A DNA stretch of 64,000 nt from Diplolepis rosae (lineage: Eukaryota; Arthropoda; Insecta; Hymenoptera; Diplolepididae): assembly GCA_030998225.1 (NCBI GenBank), contig JAPYXD010000701.1, forward strand, positions 13,376,501 to 13,440,500, written 5' to 3'. Both the position numbers and the translations under genes were made by a program. Below are positions 46,851 through 58,639 of this stretch, piece after piece. The notes under the pieces were generated by a model. That model was not told the DNA's origin, did no database searches, and was given only the letters and a program-made list of their open reading frames with translations. The stretch's first letter is position 1, and each line of letters opens with the position of its first letter.

Positions 46851-47437
46851 TGAAAAATTATTATATATCATATATTTTTGTATTATTATATTATTATTAC
46901 ATGTATTATATATTTTTTAGTAGATTAATTGGTTTGAGTTCTAAAAAAATATATATTTCCAAGCCTACTATTATAGAAAAACAATTTATAGAATAATTGG
47001 TAAATTGCAAAGATCTTAGTAAAATAAGTCAATAAATTTCTGAATTTTAAAAGACTGTTTAAGGCCATGTATCGTCGGGAGGCATCGTCCTTCGTTTGAA
47101 ATTTGATATATTTTTTAAATTATGAATATTCAGTAGTAGAAAAGCCTTCCTTGGCGCCTTTCCTTTAATTTCACAAATTTTTAGCTCAAAATTTCATTTT
47201 GCATAGGCATGAGTCTTTACAAATAAACAATGTCGGTACTGTAGGAATCTATAGGTGTAACATGGCCTTAAAATATACGAACTTGTTTTCATACTTGTAA
47301 CTGCATCAATTACAAAAATATTTACTCACTACTCTTAACCTTGAGAGAATGCAATCCTGAAAATTACTCACCTGAAACAAACGAAATATTTTTATTATTA
47401 CTAGTTATTACTCGTTTTTTAAACTAGTTTTAAAGTA
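46851..47437. other. AT-rich spacer
   Basis: No feature is recognised. Confidence 0.4.
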
Positions 47438-47746
47438 CACTTTCGAAAATTTCTACAGAAATTTTTCGGGACACGTAACTCAAGCTTTCTACAGTTACGA
47501 TTTTGTCAAATTAATTTGAGAAAAGAGTTTCCAATTTTTAGTTACAAAATTCCGATACTTGTATTCGAAAAATCTGAAACTTGAACAGGAAAAACTTTAC
47601 GGTTCAGGTAATTGTAGCTGTGTACAGTTACATGTAACTGAAAACTTTATTACAGTTGCGTAATTTTAACGTAAAGTCAAGAAAGTTCAGTACAGTTTCG
47701 GGAATATAAGGAAAATTTTGTAAATTTCAGATCATTTCCAACAGTG
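47438..47746. mobile_element. MITE with CAGTTAC/GTAACTG words, copy 2
   Basis: It starts CACTTTCGAAAATTTC after TA and ends CAGTG. It shares GTTACATGTAACTGAAAACT-type words with the copy at 6003-6426. Confidence 0.72.
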
Positions 47747-48069
47747 CAGAGTTACCATTTTCATTAAGTCGTATTTTTCGTGAAAACAAATATTTCTGAT
47801 ACAATACTTTTTAAAGCAAAACTATCTGAAATTATTATTTTTGGTGAATTTTTAAAATTTCACTTGTATTGAAATTGAGTCAGTTTTAAAAAAAAAGCAA
47901 TAATTCAAAACACATTTTAACAAAGTAATTGTTAATACGAGTTTTTAATTATCACCAATTAATAAAAAAGTAATTGTCAATATGAGTCAAGAAAAATTCT
48001 AATAAAGAGACATGAATACAAGCATTTAACAACAGGTCAATTAAATTGATATTTCCTGTTTAAAAAATC
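47747..48069. other. AT-rich spacer
   Basis: No feature is recognised. Confidence 0.4.
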
Positions 48070-49114
48070 TGCCCGCTTCGCGCGCAGCTCAAAACATTTG
48101 AGCGCGCCTAAGGTGTGCGATTGAATTGTCGTGTTTCGCGATTGGTTTTCTATGTCCTTAACATAAAAATTACTAAATCTTTTTTCATTTTTTAAAATTA
48201 AAACAAAAAATATTCAATTGGTCAGAAACTGTGTCAAACAAAATTTGTAGACTTTTTTGAAGCGAAAAAATTTGCATTCTTACGTGTTTTTCGTATTTCA
48301 CATATTCTGGTTAAAAAATTGAATTTTGACTATCAATAGTATTTTTTAAATTAAAAAGAAAAATATACATCTCATAAAAAATCTTGTCATTCAAATTTGT
48401 AGATCTTTTTGAAGTAAAAAATTTTGTATCATATCATTTTCTCATATCTCGTATAGTTAAACTAAAAAATGGAATTTAGATATTGGCTTTCTTCAAGGTT
48501 CAACATATACTTTAACTTTTCTAATTTAGGTTTAATCGAAAAATCTTATGAGGATAATTGGTAGGAATTTATGAGCAGTATCAGAGAAGAGCCGCTATGA
48601 AAATACATAACTTTTTCAAAATACCTTATATTAAAAAAGAATTATTTTAAAATAAAATATTTCTTTTGTAATTTTGTCCCTCTGTATATATTTCAAATTA
48701 TTCTTAATTAATTACTAAATTTGTAATAGGAGGTTGCGTGCTACAAAAAAATATTACAATTTCTAAAAAAAACACAAAACATGCTCTTTTTAACAATTTT
48801 AGTCAAATGTGTCTGGTTAACCCTCTGAATACCGGATGGGGTCCCTAACGACCCCACGTTTATGTTTTTATAATGTAAAATTGTGTCAAATTTTTCACCC
48901 AGTATTCAGAGGGTTAACGAACTTGTCCTTTATTTCTGGGCTCCGATAATTCAGTCGGATAATTCTATCGAGAGTTATCGTCTCAAAAGACGACAGACAC
49001 TTTCGTAAAAACCGTTTTTTTTACTCAAGGAGTCTCAAAACGCAAAGATTTGATGAAAATTCCGAAAGTGATTTTTCACATAAAACCAATACCTTCTCAT
49101 TGATGATGAGAATG
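48070..49114 (-). mobile_element. CATTCTCATCATG-ended element, copy 2, inverted
   Basis: Inverted paralogue of 13990-15077, ending GATGATGAGAATG before TA (49115-49116). It retains AACTCTCGATAGAATTATC in inverse and the diverged 125-bp units. It is interrupted by the MITE at 48821-48913. The far end is eroded. Confidence 0.78.
48821..48913. mobile_element. 93-bp TTAA-flanked MITE (piggyBac-like ends)
   Basis: The left end is CCCTCTGAATACCGGATGGG. The right end inverse is CCCTCTGAATACTGGGTG. TTAA is at 48817-48820 and 48914-48917. CCC ends with TTAA duplication are typical of piggyBac-derived MITEs. The paralogue at 14217-14220 shows the uninterrupted single TTAA. Confidence 0.93.
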
Positions 49115-49116
49115 TA

Positions 49117-49689
49117 AAAAAATTGCAATGCTAAATTACAAGAGTGAAAAAAATGTGAGGGTTTCTTGAAAAGCAGCCAATAACAGTAGCAGATTGATAA
49201 TAGGGTAATTTTCCCTATGTTGAGAGCATGACCGAATAACGCCTATACGGTCGAGAGGACGAAATGAGTACAATGATCGAGCCTAGAATACAATGTGATG
49301 TCTGGGACGAACCCGTTAACGGGACAGTGCATACGTAGAATAAGCAAAGCGCAAAGCTTTGTTCATCGTTACAGGAACGTCAGTTGTCAGGATTCACATG
49401 TAGATTACAACACATCTACCAGCCATTCCTATTTTCTCCAAGTTGAAAGCGCAATTCAACCCATTTCGCTCCAACCTCTGATCATGAATTAACTTAAAAA
49501 CTTTAAAGCATAACTCAACTCAATTAAAACTGTAATTTTATTCCTTTTTAAATCATAAAAAGTAAACTGAACTTAAAACGGATGAAAAAGTCTCTATTTT
49601 AGTTTCATGGCGGGATTTATTTTTTTAACGACTCACGAGATGGTTTGTACACAGTGAAAAAATCTGTTGCATTTACTGAGACAATGGGT
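49117..49689. other. spacer
   Basis: A 65-codon frame at 49295-49492 is GC-richer than its surroundings but has no recognised domain. Confidence 0.35.
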
Positions 49690-49955
49690 TATATAATAAC
49701 GGCATGAAAATTCTGTAAATTCAACAGATATTTCAGTAGTTTACCGCTTTCTTGTGAACATTAGAGATTTATCGATAAATAATAGAGAAATATTTGTTGA
49801 ATTAAGATTTTGAAGAATATTCCTTATTCTGTTCATTTAACTGATATTCCTGTAAGATTTATCGACGATTCTGTTGTTTAAAAAAAGTAGTAAACTTTAG
49901 TGAAATGTCTGTTAAATTTAGAGAAACTTCATGCTGTCATTATTTTGACTTATGG
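49690..49955. repeat. imperfect foldback
   Basis: ATAATAACGGCATGAAAATT at about 49694 faces CTTCATGCTGTCATTATTTT at about 49927, and AACAGATATTTCAGTAGTTT faces AGTAAACTTTAGTGAAATGTC in part. Confidence 0.65.
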
Positions 49956-50799
49956 ATTGAATCATTCAATCAAAAATATATTTCCAAAAAACAGCTTTCA
50001 ATGGTTTATATTATATTATATTTTATATTAATAAATTATATTTCAAATAATTTATCATTTTTAAGGTTATGTGTTACTTAGAAAATCTTACTTTACCAAC
50101 ATTTATTTACAAAAGATATTGTAATTCCGAAAATGGACAGTTTAAGTTCAAAATCATCTATAAATGGGAAAAAAGGAACAACTAATGAATTTTGTTTTGA
50201 AAGACGATTTTTCTAATCCAAAATAAGTTGCGAATCGTGCGTTTTTTCTCATTCTTATCCCCCAAGGACGTTAATGGCAACAAATCTTTCATTTTCAAAT
50301 CCCTGCTTCGCGGATGAGGGTTTGCCATTAAATTTTCTTCCTACCATCCTCGGAACTTCAGGGAATGTCAAAAAAATCAAAAGTTTTTTTCTTTTTTCCT
50401 ATAACCATTAAAAGTTTTGCCTAACCGTAAATTTAAGCTTCCTTGATCTCCCCACGATTACTGGCGAACGTGAAATCTACCGTCCCTAGTCGAGTTTTTT
50501 TCAACAGCAGAACTCAATGACTTTTTCAAGATAATGTCAACAACAAGAAACTTGTCTTATGATAAACAAAAGTAGTTCTTCTGAATTAAGAGATAAAGGT
50601 AAAATTGAATGGAATCACATTTAAAGTTATGTTGCTTTTAATAAAATTTGAAACGAAGAAAAAAAATGCTTAAAATATTAAATTATTTTTAACAGATGTA
50701 ACATGATATTTATATTTTATAAATTAATAATAACTCTATTTGCATTGAATTAGTGCAGGTTTATAATGTTTGAAAATTGATTCTTGTAAAATTTAAAAT
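49956..50799. other. spacer
   Basis: No gene is recognised. 50230-50480 is somewhat GC-richer. Confidence 0.4.
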
Positions 50800-51087
50800 A
50801 ATCGAAAAAATATTTGTATTTGTATTTTTGAAAATTTAAAGTCGAATATTATGCAGAAACATTATGATAATATGTATATATTTATGTTTTGATTGTAAAA
50901 AAACACTAATGAAAATAAAAAATTCTATTTTTCAACCAAAATTTGAGATACGAAATAAGCGTCTACATATTTTTAAATGCAAATGTGGCTTTAATGAATA
51001 CAAAGTAAATAATGGATATGAAGTAAAAAATCAAGCACCAAACGCGAGTATTATGATGTCAATGTATTCCTTAAGGTCGATGGACCC
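50800..51087. mobile_element. CATTCTCATCATG family, right-end fragment
   Basis: AACGCGAGTATTATGATGTC and TTCCTTAAGGTCGATGGACC align with the right end and flank of the element at 13990-15077. The flank match suggests that the family end lies beyond GAGAATG or that a larger unit was copied. Confidence 0.6.
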
Positions 51088-51091
51088 TTAA

Positions 51092-51533
51092 GGGGTTTCA
51101 TCACCTTTGAGCCTCCAAAAATAGTGTTATTTTTATGATTTATTTTCAGGCAGATAACAAAACGTGAAGCAATTAAAATGTATAGATTTCCTAGTGTTTA
51201 TAAGATTGCCCAGTGAGCTACCCAAGATTATAAAAAAATATTCATTTTTGCAAAAATGGTGAGCATTTGAATGTAACACTCGATTTTCGCCCAAAAAAGC
51301 GACCTTAATTTGTTTAACAAATAAACAATTGTAAACCAATCTTAAAAATTGTGAGTTTTTTACTAGATAATTAAATAATCTTTCGTTTCAAACAAGATTC
51401 GCGTCAATCGGTTGAAAATTGTTGAAATGGCCCCCACGAAAAACCTATTGGGCATCATTCTTAGGACCCTAAGCGACCTTTTTACGCAAAAAAAAAGAAT
51501 TATTTTTTGAAAAAGCAAAGTCGATGAAACCCC
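51092..51533. mobile_element. TTAA-type element G4 (442 bp)
   Basis: GGGGTTTCATC at the left and GATGAAACCCC at the right are inverse, with TTAA at 51088-51091 and TTGA at 51534-51537. The inner sequence is not strongly self-complementary. It sits between two other elements. Confidence 0.65.
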
Positions 51534-51537
51534 TTGA

Positions 51538-52195
51538 GGTACTTGATCCACGAAAATTAGACCTCAGGAAAAAATAGATCATTTTACTTTCAAGAATAAC
51601 AATATTATTATTGAAGGGCTATTTTGGAAGAGAAAAGATTAATTTCCATGAAAAAAATTTGAAATACAGAAAAATAATTTTATTAATAAATTTTATTTTT
51701 GCCCCAATTTTTTTTCTTATCGCTTTTTACCAAATTTTAAAAAATTATGCGATTTCAATAAATTATAAATCACTTTTTCAAGAAAAATATTCCCTACTAC
51801 TTAACCATTTCCAATTTTCGAAAATGAATAAATTATTATCAAATTCAGCAATTTGTTTACAAAAATTTCGTTTTAGAAAATGGTTTTTTAATGGTTTCAG
51901 CCATTAAAGAATTTATTTTTAAAAATCAGAAACGGTGAAGTTGTGGGAAGTCTTTTCTCTGAAGAAATGATTCATGATTTATTAGAATCGCAAAATCTTT
52001 TAAAATTTGGCAAAAAGCGATAAGAAAAAAAATTGGGTCAAAAATAAAATTTATTAGTAAAATTATTTTTCTGTGTTTCAAATTTTTTTCATGTAAAATA
52101 ATCTTTTCTCTTTTAAAACAGCCCTTCAATAACAACATTGCTATTCTTGAAAGCAAAATTATCTATTTTTGCCTGAGATCTAATTTTCGTGGATG
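51538..52195. mobile_element. TTAA-type foldback family G1, right tip lost
   Basis: It starts GGTACTTGATCCACGAAAAT and ends ATTTTCGTGGATGAA before unrelated sequence. The arms and the GGTTTCAGCCATTAAAGAAT centre are present. The frames at 51611-51907 and 51926-52156 are arm sequence read in both directions. Confidence 0.9.
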
Positions 52196-53286
52196 AATTG
52201 TTGCGATTCAAATAGGGCCCAAATTAAGCTCCTGCTTTGTAAATCTAAATCAGCGATAAGTATACCACTGAATACATAAAGCGCATAGACGCTGATGAAT
52301 CACTTCAATTTAGCTGCGCATCAGCAAAATGTTACTAATTCAAATTTACAGAAAGTTCGGTACTTGTTTATACAACATGACTTTTTAGTCTATTTTACCA
52401 GAATCTTACTTGAATCAACAGATTTTCTGTAAACTTCACTCAGTTTTCAGTGAATTTTACAAAATACGAAAAAAATTCAAGTTTTTTACACATTACTGAA
52501 CGTTAGGTCAAGCGTGCAGAAAATTTATTGATTTATTTGAAACTCTTGTAAAATCTACAGAATCTCATGTTCTTCAAATAAGTACCGAACATTATATTAA
52601 TTTTACAAGCTTAAAAGAGCATTCGTTAAATTTGAACGCATTTGCCGAATTTCGAGCTGCTTAAAATTTAATTCATAAAAAAGGAAAATATTTTTGGAAT
52701 ATCGGGAAAAAACTTTCTGATTTGAGTGTATGTTAAAAAAAAGAAAATAGTCTTTCGTATATTCAGAAAATGATTTTCAGATTTTCGGAACGACTTATTC
52801 AAAACATTTGAAAGTCACTTCAGAATTTTCGGAATTTCGTTTTCAGAGCAAAACAGAACGCCACTTTCCGAAATTCAGATAATGGTTTTCTGAATATCAG
52901 AATGTCACATTCTAAACATTTCAAAATCATATTCTACTTCATTAAATTATGATTTATGTGATGTATATAAATTGATTATTTATTTACTATCTATTAATGA
53001 AAATTTTAATTTCATTTATATAATATTCATTTAATATTTATTTTGCTTAAAGATTATATTTATTATTACTCAATATTTGCTTAAACTCTGATTTCTTTTG
53101 AATAAATAATTATTTTTAGTAAATATAACATATATATTATAATATATTCTTATATCATATTTTTGATATTATTATTTTTGTTGAATTTATAAATTATAAT
53201 AGATAAAATTGATTTGAGTTAATTTAAGTTAATTTTAGTAATATTTAAAGAATTTGAAAATCTTTCTGTGGAAAAAATGACGCTTT
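52196..53286. other. spacer with a loose foldback
   Basis: TTTACAGAAAGTTCGGTACTTG (within 52347-52368) has a partial inverse AAGTACCGAACATTATATTA near 52581. 52740-52920 repeats TTTTCAGAATTTTCGGAA-like words. No gene is seen. Confidence 0.45.
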
Positions 53287-53358
53287 CGACTGCGCTGGGA
53301 TTCGAGCCCAGGTCTTTCGATTGCCGGTCGACTGCTCTAACCACTGAGCTACACAGGC
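53287..53358 (-). tRNA. degenerate tRNA or tRNA-derived sequence
   Basis: The minus strand reads GCCTGTGTAGCTCAGTGGTT and ends with a T-arm CTGGGCTCGAATCCCAG. Box A and box B are clear. The acceptor stem has one mismatch and one wobble, the anticodon stem one mismatch, and the base before the anticodon (normally U33) is C. The apparent anticodon is GGC. These faults argue for a tRNA pseudogene or the head of a SINE over a working tRNA-Ala. An open frame across it is spurious. Confidence 0.7.
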
Positions 53359-53721
53359 GTCCGACATCTCCTTCTCCACAGGAAGATCTCCTTATATCGC
53401 CTAGTGGCTCAGCCTTGCGGCTGTAAAATGATTTCAAATTAATTAGTTGAGTTTGAAATTTTTGTCACTGCCTACATTATCGGAGGATCACTAGTCGCGT
53501 ATCAGATAGGATACGTTGTCGACAGGTGTCCTCGTAGACAATTACAAACTCAATTAAATTTATAAAAAATTAATGATTGAAATTGTAAAAAGTGTTTCCC
53601 TATAATAAATTCAAATAAATGTATTAATGAATAATTTTAATAATAATAAAATATAAATAATCATTTCAATAATAATAAATTCAATGATAATAATTTCATT
53701 AAATATTGAAATTCATTTTTT
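53359..53721. other. AT-rich spacer
   Basis: The first 160 bases are GC-richer and could be the body of a SINE headed by the tRNA-like sequence, but this cannot be shown from one copy. Confidence 0.35.
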
Positions 53722-53885
53722 TTAGATTTTATTTAAATGCTCGAGCTTTTCTCATATCAGAAAGAATTTATATAAGAAAGGATTTGTCATTATTATCTTT
53801 GTTGTAAATTTACTTTTCTAACTCTTGAAAAGTACTCAATACTAGAGTCGAAAGCTCGAGCATTTAAATATAAAATCTATAAAAA
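53722..53885. repeat. foldback with CTCGAGC arms
   Basis: AGATTTTATTTAAATGCTCG at about 53723 faces CGAGCATTTAAATATAAAAT at about 53857, with AAAGCTCGAGC pairing across the inner part. Confidence 0.82.
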
Positions 53886-54051
53886 AATGATCGGATTGAT
53901 GAATTTATTCTTCTTCAAAATCTACCGATCGTATTCATTATCTGACATAATTCATTTATGTTTTCGGCAATAGTATCAGGGACGAAACAGTCATAAATAT
54001 GACTATTGATAAAGTTATAGTAATGGGTAGCGAGGTAGGGTCAGAAGTCTA

Positions 54052-54653
54052 CACTGAGAAAACTGGAGTGTCAAACTTTGAGTGTCAAAATGTAGATAGT
54101 CAGTTTGAACTTCTAGATAGTACAACACTTTCTCCGAAATTTTTTCTTTTTGGTCAGGGAGACACTCATTTGATATTCTGCTTAACTGTTACCAGAGGGT
54201 CAGAATCACTATAAAGAGTGTCGATTGGTGAAATACGCGCCAAAATTGTAAAGTCACGTGGGTTCGCCTATTTTTCCTCCAATATCACCAGCGTGGACTC
54301 TAACCTCATTGCCGGTTTCGCGTCCTTTACGTGTTAAAGTGTCACGAGGGTTATTTTTGCCAACTAATTGTTGAGTACCTATTTTACTTGCTATAATAAC
54401 ATAATAATTGTGAAAGCTTCAATGTAATAGTTTTGAAGTTAGCCATAGAGGTCTGTTTTTCTCTCTTCGATAATCTATTTTTTCTCTCTGCGATGATCAA
54501 CTTTTTCCTCTAAAGTATTCAAGTTGACCATCTTATTTTCACAATTCACAGGTAATAAGTTACACTATCTAGAAGGCTGTCCTATAGTTTAACCTCAAAT
54601 ATAGTCTGCTTCACCCTCCAAATGTTTAGGTTGACACTCCAGTTTTCTCAGTG
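54052..54653. mobile_element. CACTGAGAAAACTGG MITE (602 bp)
   Basis: The inverted repeats of about 24 bp begin CACTGAGAAAACTGGAGTGT, with TA at 54050-54051 and 54654-54655. The interior has GAGTGTC words and a GC-richer core (54230-54350). Part of the 71-codon frame at 53999-54214 lies in it and is not considered a gene. Confidence 0.92.
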
Positions 54654-54822
54654 TAGGTACCAGGTTTCGAATCCCAACTTAGGTCGTTTTTAGAAATAAA
54701 ATTGTGACTAAAAAATGTATTCCAATTCCATAGATTGCATTGATCATGGATGAACGAGAAAAACCACCATACTTTCGATAAACATTTGCTTTATTGCTTT
54801 TTATAGAAATTCAAAAATTATA

Positions 54823-55029
54823 GAGCTGAAAAGAGCGTTCGTGAATTCCGAAAAATATTATCGGAATATCCGAAAATACTTTCGTCAAAGGGCCTTCGGG
54901 GCCTAAATTCGGTTTATCAGCAACGATATTCGGATATTCCGAATTTGGGCCCCGAAGGCTCTTTGACAAAAACATTTTCGGATATTCCGACAATATTTTT
55001 CGGAATTTACGAATTATCTTTTTAGCGTG
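54823..55029. mobile_element. strong foldback MITE, GGAATATCCGAAAAT arms
   Basis: AATTCCGAAAAATATTATCG at 54844 faces CGACAATATTTTTCGGAATT at 54989, and GGGCCTTCGGGGCC faces GGGCCCCGAAGGCTC around the centre. TA lies at 54821-54822 and 55030-55031. It is almost fully palindromic. Confidence 0.87.
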
Positions 55030-55031
55030 TA

Positions 55032-56319
55032 CAAATATGTTTTCTCCGTGAATAGCTTCTTAGTGAGTTCGACAGTAAAATTATAATTTATTGATCCTAA
55101 CAACTTTTGCGTTCAAATATTTTCTTTTAAACTTAATTCTGTTGAGTTATTTTAGGACATCGACCCTTTTGGAAAGCCTCTATATATTTGTTTTTGATTT
55201 TAATAAGTATCGACTCTTTTCATACCTATACATAGCATAACCTTTTGAAAATATTTGCGACCGCGGCCGGAAGGAGAGTCTCCAGGGGACTGCCTCTCGG
55301 TTTATGAAGTTTTATGACCAAGGATGGGCGTACGCCAAGACTGGAAGTGAGAAAAAGTAGGAAGTTGATGGGAAAAAGAAGTTGGGTGAAGAGAAACATG
55401 GAGGAAAAGAGGCAGAGAGAAAGAGAGAAAGAGAGATTAAATGAAGGAGAAGAAGTATATTGCAGACTTTAGAAAAAAGACGAATAGAGTTGGAAAAGAG
55501 GGAGGAAAATCGACGAAGGGAGCGCGCGTAGAAAAGAGTTGAGGATCCACATAATGGTGGACTGCGCGGAAAGAAGCTTTTCTCGGCACATAAAGGAAAC
55601 TGTGGTTACGGTTACGAGACCATCGATGCGTTTCCTCCTGAGGATTCAATCGGCTGACTTCCCTCTCCAACATTGATTCTACAGTTTCACTGACGTTTCA
55701 GGGCAACTTTCAGTTCGCATACATTTATTTAAAACCTTTTCAGCCTTCAATGATACTAAAGTCTCATGCATTTGCATATTTTCCTTTTCTCAATATTTCA
55801 ATATCACTAGGGATGTAAAATTTTGAGAAAAAAATGTCCAATTGATATTTTCATGAAGATTTTAAACATGTAGTAACGCATTTCAAGGGAATTCGAAACG
55901 TGGGGATTTTGCCAGTTTTATTGATTTTAGGTTTCTAATTTCTATATTTTTATGGAGAAAATAAGAGAAATTTTGACATGAAAATCTGGAAAATGGTAAC
56001 GAATATCAAAACAGAGATAGACAGACTGTTTTTAGTTTCATCAATAAATTGAAAAGTTTCAATTTTAGCTAAATTTTTAGCAATAACTTTCAATTTATTT
56101 ATTTTTGTTGAAAAAAAGGAAAATAAGTGTTATAATGTCTATCTGAATATATAACAACTCCCAAATTTAATATTTGATACTATTAAATTTGAGAAAATAA
56201 CAAGTTTTGACATTTTTTTGGTGAAAATTTGATGATATTTAAAATGAAATAAAAAAGTTTCATCCCAAAATCTCTAACTACCACTGAAATGTACAAATTT
56301 ATTTCTACTGTCAGACTTC
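55032..56319. other. spacer; purine-rich segment
   Basis: 55260-55680 is GC-richer and the plus strand is GA-rich (AGAGAGAAAGAGAGAAAGAG at 55411). A short plus-strand frame and a 78-codon minus-strand frame (55437-55673) have no recognised domains. Confidence 0.4.
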
Positions 56320-56560
56320 GAGAAAAGTTTCTTAAAATAAAAGAAACATTTGTTGATATAGGCTCAAAGAAAAAACTTTTTTGGATAATAAAAGTTTTTT
56401 TTTATTCTAAAAATTTTATTCAGTGTGAAAAAATAATTTTTTTAAATGAAAGAAATTTTCTTTGAATTAAGGAAACTTTATTTCATTCGGAAAAAAGTTT
56501 TGTTTGAGTACAGATTAATAAAATTTTATTTTGATTTAGAGAATTTCTTCTTTAATAAAC
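56320..56560. repeat. decayed TTTCTTTGA family fragment
   Basis: GAGAAAAGTTTCTTAAAATA, GGCTCAAAGAAAAAACTTTT and AAATTTTCTTTGAATTAAGG resemble the foldback at 23761-24008. Confidence 0.55.
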
Positions 56561-57324
56561 TTGTTATTTTTCAGTATTACAATATTATTATTATGAGAAT
56601 ATATACTTTATTTATTTTTTAATAAAGGTTTAATATTTTTAGTTGGATGTGTAAAAAGAATGTAACACATTTTTGTTTTTAAAAACTCGCATTTTCAGAA
56701 CATGCTATTATAAATTACATTCCATATGATATCCGTAAAAAATGATGAAATTTTTTGTGGGGAAAAAATAAGAGGCAAATAAAGTTTTTAATAATCAGAT
56801 AACATTTTTTTTAATTAAACAAATCTGTGAATTGATTTGGGGCAAAATATAAAAAAATATTGATATTTTTTTTTTAATCATTTTCTGAATAATATTTCGA
56901 ATGAAATTCAAATGAATATAAAATCCAGAATTTATAAGAAAGTCAAAATAGAGGAGAGGATGTTTTATTATTAAATTTTTTTGCATTACATATTGAGGCC
57001 CAGAAATTTTTCTGAAGCTTTCACTTTTTTCTACACATATTCATATGAAATGGAAACTGTGTATTTTATCGGCCGCCGAACAAATGTAAATAGTAGTACC
57101 ACTATTTTTTCAATATCTGTGACTAAAAACAGATTATATAAAGATTATCGGTCAATACCAATCGTTACTCGAAAAAATGTATTTTATAGTTTTTCATGTA
57201 TATAAAGATGAAAACAAAAGATACCATCGCTTATTATTCTAAATGTCCTGAAGATAGTTCAAAAATTAAAATTAAAATGTCAATTTCATAAAAATATTTT
57301 GTAAACAAACGAAAAATTTCCAAT
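56561..57324. other. AT-rich spacer
   Basis: Frames of 63 and 74 codons show no domain. Confidence 0.35.
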
Positions 57325-57985
57325 TTTTTAATGCCAATATCTCTAAGACTAATTAATAATTTTTAAAGTTTTTGAGGTTATTTTAAAAATACATCTTCCT
57401 GACATTTTGCAATAAGCTTGTAAAGAAAGTTTAAACACTTTTTTCCACATTTTACTATAAGAACACATTTAGTAAAAAAATTATCAATTTTGAGAAATGT
57501 GCAGTTACAAGAATGGTCGAAAAAATCAATGCAGGTCCTTATTCAATCAAATTTAGTAATTAATAAAACAATGTACTATTTTAAAATTCACTTATTTTTG
57601 TACATTTCGAAACAGAATTTGAATTTATATTACTACAAACTCAAAATCATCTTAAGGTCCAAACAAAACTATAATTCAAAATTTCGAGCAATCCGAATCA
57701 ATTTATAATTTTTTAATACCAATATCTCTAAGAATAATTAATAATTTTTAAAGTTTTTGAGGTAATTTCAAAAATACACCTTCCTGACATTTTTCAAGTT
57801 TGTAAAGAAAGTTTGAACACTTTTTCCCACATTCTACTATAAGAACACATTTAGTAAAAAAATTATCAATTTTGAGAAATGTGCAGTTACAAGAATGGTC
57901 GAAAAAATCAATTTCAGGTCCTTATTCAATCAAATTTAGTAATTAATAAAAAAATGTACTATTTTAAAATTCACTTATTTTTGTA
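57325..57985. repeat. tandem duplication, about 385-bp period
   Basis: Segments 57325-57603 and 57710-57985 are nearly identical over about 280 bp (AATATCTCTAAGA, ATTATCAATTTTGAGAAATG, TGTGCAGTTACAAGAATGGT). The intervening 57604-57705 resembles the repeat at 60890-60960. Confidence 0.93.
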
Positions 57986-58362
57986 CCAAATGCACTGGCT
58001 AAAGTTTCTCATAAATTTCTAATAAATTCTTATACACGTTTTCAGAAAATAAAGGAAAATTTTCTTAATAAAAAAGTCAGTCACGGAATAAGCATAAATA
58101 AAAATAAAACCGCGTATTGGATATCTTCATAGTTCTTAGCAACAGGTTGTTGTTCTGTTTATACTGAGAAATAAAAATTCAAAAAAAAGCAACTAATGTA
58201 AAAACAGCTGAAGACTTCTAAAGAAATTTCTTCCTCTGGAGTTGAAAATTGAAGAATAGTGAAAAGTATTGTTTTGAAATAGGAAAAGATTTCCAGGGTG
58301 TTATGGAAAATCTGTTGCATGCACGCATTCCATTCCGGTCGTAAGATATAAAGGAGTGAGAA
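57986..58362. other. spacer
   Basis: No feature is recognised. Confidence 0.35.
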
Positions 58363-58639
58363 ATGGACTTGGAACAATCACCAAGAACACACATAAACTT
58401 CATTGCGCTGCCAAAATTGAAACGTAACACTATTGGCTGGCTCGAAACTACGAATGCTGTGCTCACAAGCCGCATTGTCGACCGTGATTGAAATCCCTCA
58501 GGCATGTCTTTCCCTCCAGGGTCTTTTGAAATTCTGCGATTCGCAGGCGTTGTCTCCGCGTAATTTCGGTAAATCGTGCGTTTTGCCTGCTGGCTACACT
58601 TCTTTAGATTCTCCATCCAACCATATGTGTGAAAACTGA
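58363..58639 (+). other. GC-richer segment open in several frames
   Basis: Plus-strand frames 58363-58491 (starting MDLEQSPRTHINFIALPKLK) and 58433-58639, and a 161-codon minus-strand frame (58218-58703), overlap here. Base composition differs from the AT-rich flanks, so an old exon or transposed fragment is possible. I recognise no protein family, and the strand cannot be decided. Confidence 0.25.

Noticed and set aside
51611..52156. Frames on both strands resembling each other
   Set aside because: They are the two arms of a G1 foldback read in opposite directions.
53219..53437. 72-codon minus-strand frame
   Set aside because: It runs across the tRNA-like sequence; translation of tRNA heads gives this type of false protein.
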